Positions 21,779 through 23,110 of a DNA stretch of 23,110 nt are shown here, piece after piece. Where the stretch lies: contig JAFYZZ010000038.1 of NCBI GenBank assembly GCA_017548445.1, forward strand, positions 1 to 23,110, written 5' to 3'. Under the pieces are notes generated by a model, which did not search any database, was not told where the DNA came from, and saw only the letters and a program-made list of their open reading frames with translations. The position numbers and the translations under genes were made by a program. The number at the start of each line of letters is the position of its first letter. Position 1 is the first letter of the stretch. Origin of the DNA: Bacteroidales bacterium. GTDB taxonomy: Bacteria; Bacteroidota; Bacteroidia; Bacteroidales; UBA932.

Positions 21779-22825
21779 ATGAGCGATTTCGACAAATACA
21801 TCAAACAAGGGGAACCGGGACAGGCTGAGAAGGCCCGTATCTGGCAGACCGCTATCGGCCTGCAGGATGTGGATGGACTCAAAACCTCGGAGTACCTGAA
21901 GGAAACCGCGCAAAGACACATCGAAGGGGATATCTCCATTGAGGATGTCCGTAACTTGCTTGACAGTTACTATGAGTCCAAGACCAAGCGTGATCAGGCG
22001 GAAGAAAGGACTGAGGAGGCGGACAAAGTCTCGGCGGCGATTACGTCCATCCTGTCAGAGAATACATTTACTTTTTCTCCAGACTACTTCATCAGTATCC
22101 ATCGGCGGCTTTTCACCGGCATCTACCCATTTGCCGGACAACTCCGCGATTACAATATCAGCAAGAAAGAATGGGTGCTGGACGGAGCTTCGGTACTCTA
22201 TTCAGACTCCTATATGATTCTCCAGACGCTGGACTATGACTTTGCCCAGGAGCGAGCCTTTTCATATGCCGGAGTCAGTCCTGCGGATGCCGTGAAGCAT
22301 ATTGCTGGTTTCATCTCAGGGATCTGGCAGATTCACGCCTTCGGCGAGGGCAACACCCGGACAACCGCCGTCTTTGCCATCAAGTACCTGCGCAGTTTTG
22401 GCTTCGACATCGATAACGATCTCTTCGAAAAACACTCCTGGTATTTCCGCAACGCTCTTGTACGGGCGAACTATAATAATCTTTCCAAAGGTATTACGGC
22501 CACGGACCAGTATCTGGTACGTTTCTTCCGAAACCTGATTTTTGGCGAGGGAAACACTCTTTCAAATCGGGAAATGCACGTGTCCGTTCAAAGTACCACC
22601 CCAGATGATTCAAAGTCTCAAAATGATACTTTGAATTGTACTTTGGAAGAATTGGCGGTCCTCAAAGCGGTCGGAGAGAATCCCCGCATCACGCAGGAGG
22701 CCCTGAAGAAGGCCATCGGAAAGTCCATCTCCACGGTAAAAAGACTCACCGTCAGCCTTCAGAAGAAAGGAATCCTAGTCCGCAAAAATGGCAAGCGTGA
22801 CGGCTTCTGGGAGGTTCTGACTTAA
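21779..22825 (+). CDS. Fic-family protein with N-terminal regulatory segment and C-terminal winged helix
   Basis: A 348-residue Fic-domain protein, probably transferring AMP or another phosphate-containing moiety to a target protein. The Fic motif is H186-A-F-G-E-G-N-T-R-T-T-A; the catalytic His and the EGN are kept, but the usual G before Arg is Thr193 and the final Arg of HxFx(D/E)GNGRxxR is Ala197. The N-terminal 60 residues (GLQDVDGLKTSEYL, then HIEGDISIEDVRNLLDSYY) resemble the VbhA-type antitoxin segment fused in cis, with Asp32-Gly33 where the inhibitory Glu-Gly would lie. The C-terminal 70 residues (LKAVGENPRITQEALKKAIGKSISTVKRLTVSLQKKGIL) form a winged helix suited to DNA binding. 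Base composition is clearly more AT-rich than that of the metabolic genes around it, suggesting transfer. Confidence 0.88.
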   Translation: MSDFDKYIKQGEPGQAEKARIWQTAIGLQDVDGLKTSEYLKETAQRHIEGDISIEDVRNLLDSYYESKTKRDQAEERTEEADKVSAAITSILSENTFTFSPDYFISIHRRLFTGIYPFAGQLRDYNISKKEWVLDGASVLYSDSYMILQTLDYDFAQERAFSYAGVSPADAVKHIAGFISGIWQIHAFGEGNTRTTAVFAIKYLRSFGFDIDNDLFEKHSWYFRNALVRANYNNLSKGITATDQYLVRFFRNLIFGEGNTLSNREMHVSVQSTTPDDSKSQNDTLNCTLEELAVLKAVGENPRITQEALKKAIGKSISTVKRLTVSLQKKGILVRKNGKRDGFWEVLT

Positions 22826-22838
22826 CATTCTCGCGAGC

Positions 22839-23110
22839 TTAGTGTTCAGCGATGACTTTCCTGAACACGAACATCTCGTCATCCTCGCTCCAGTTTTCCT
22901 CCATCTCTTCCGGGACGGCGGGGCCGTGCTGGTACTTGTTCCAAAACTCGACGATATGGAAGCCGCAGTGGTTCACGTAGAAGTGGATGTTGCGCTTCTC
23001 GAAATAAGGGGTGATGGTCTCCCAGACGCGGATCTCCGGATGCATCGCTTCCACGGCCTTCCACGCCGCCTGGCCGATGCCTTTGCTATGGCACTCCGGA
23101 AGGACGAACA
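22839..23110 (-). CDS. GNAT-family N-acetyltransferase, C-terminal part, cut by window edge
   Basis: The last 90 or so residues of an acetyl-CoA-dependent N-acetyltransferase. I extended the frame past the internal GTG at 23054 to the window end without meeting a stop. The acetyl-CoA pyrophosphate-binding motif appears as LPECHSKGIGQAAWKAV, followed by VWETITPYFEKRNIHFYVNHCGFHIVEFWN, the usual helix and strand with the NxxFYxxxGF-like pattern of GNAT motif B. The protein ends in EDDEMFVFRKVIAEH. The stop is 13 bp from the stop of the convergent fic gene. The substrate cannot be inferred. Confidence 0.85.
   Translation of the reverse strand, partial: FVLPECHSKGIGQAAWKAVEAMHPEIRVWETITPYFEKRNIHFYVNHCGFHIVEFWNKYQHGPAVPEEMEENWSEDDEMFVFRKVIAEH

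Overview
The window reads as chromosomal DNA of a GC-rich, fermentative Bacteroidales-type bacterium (Bacteroidota). The main support is recurrent promoter-like sites of the Bacteroidetes form (-33 TTG/TTTG, 19-22 bp spacer, -7 TAnnTTTG). Gene content agrees: a secreted GH92 mannosidase, a C69 dipeptidase, a PheS with a Cys-rich insert, and an electron-bifurcating [FeFe] hydrogenase. No rRNA, tRNA, CRISPR array, insertion sequence or phage gene was seen.

Layout. (1) 1-1603, minus: 5' part of aconitase, running off the left edge. (2) 1604-1931: AT-rich divergent promoter region. (3) 1932-6414, plus: a cysteine-free ferredoxin-fold protein, then HydB (NuoF-like), HydA (catalytic) and HydC (NuoE-like), i.e. 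a bifurcating/confurcating hydrogenase coupling NAD(H) and ferredoxin to H2. (4) 6481-10216, plus, after a strong hairpin: six tightly packed genes, namely DRTGG-like protein, RsbW-like ATPase, divergent H-cluster protein, second DRTGG-like protein, PHP phosphoesterase and second HATPase. This looks like an H2/redox-sensing signalling cassette. (5) 10223-12764, minus and convergent: the H-cluster maturases HydF and HydG. HydE is not in the window. HydF carries an in-frame palindromic element and lacks a recognisable NKxD motif. (6) 12829-15558, minus: QueF and a YhhQ-type transporter (queuosine), PheS, and a small secreted protein. (7) 15590-19848, plus: C69 dipeptidase and GH92 alpha-mannosidase, probably co-transcribed and acting on mannosylated glycoproteins or glycopeptides. 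(8) 19887-23110: a small exported protein, an iron-sulfur flavoprotein (minus), a GreA/GreB factor with a nearly leaderless GTG start, a Fic protein with lower GC, and a truncated GNAT acetyltransferase (minus).

How it fits together. HydABC would dispose of NADH and reduced ferredoxin as H2. HydF and HydG (with HydE elsewhere) would build the H-cluster for HydA and probably also for the divergent second H-cluster protein. That protein keeps all four H-cluster cysteine ligands but has Tyr at the proton-relay Cys position, which fits a sensor better than a catalyst. It is flanked by two ATPases, two DRTGG-like proteins and a phosphoesterase, so the cassette could turn H2 or redox state into a phosphorylation or nucleotide signal. 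No DNA-binding output protein is encoded beside it.
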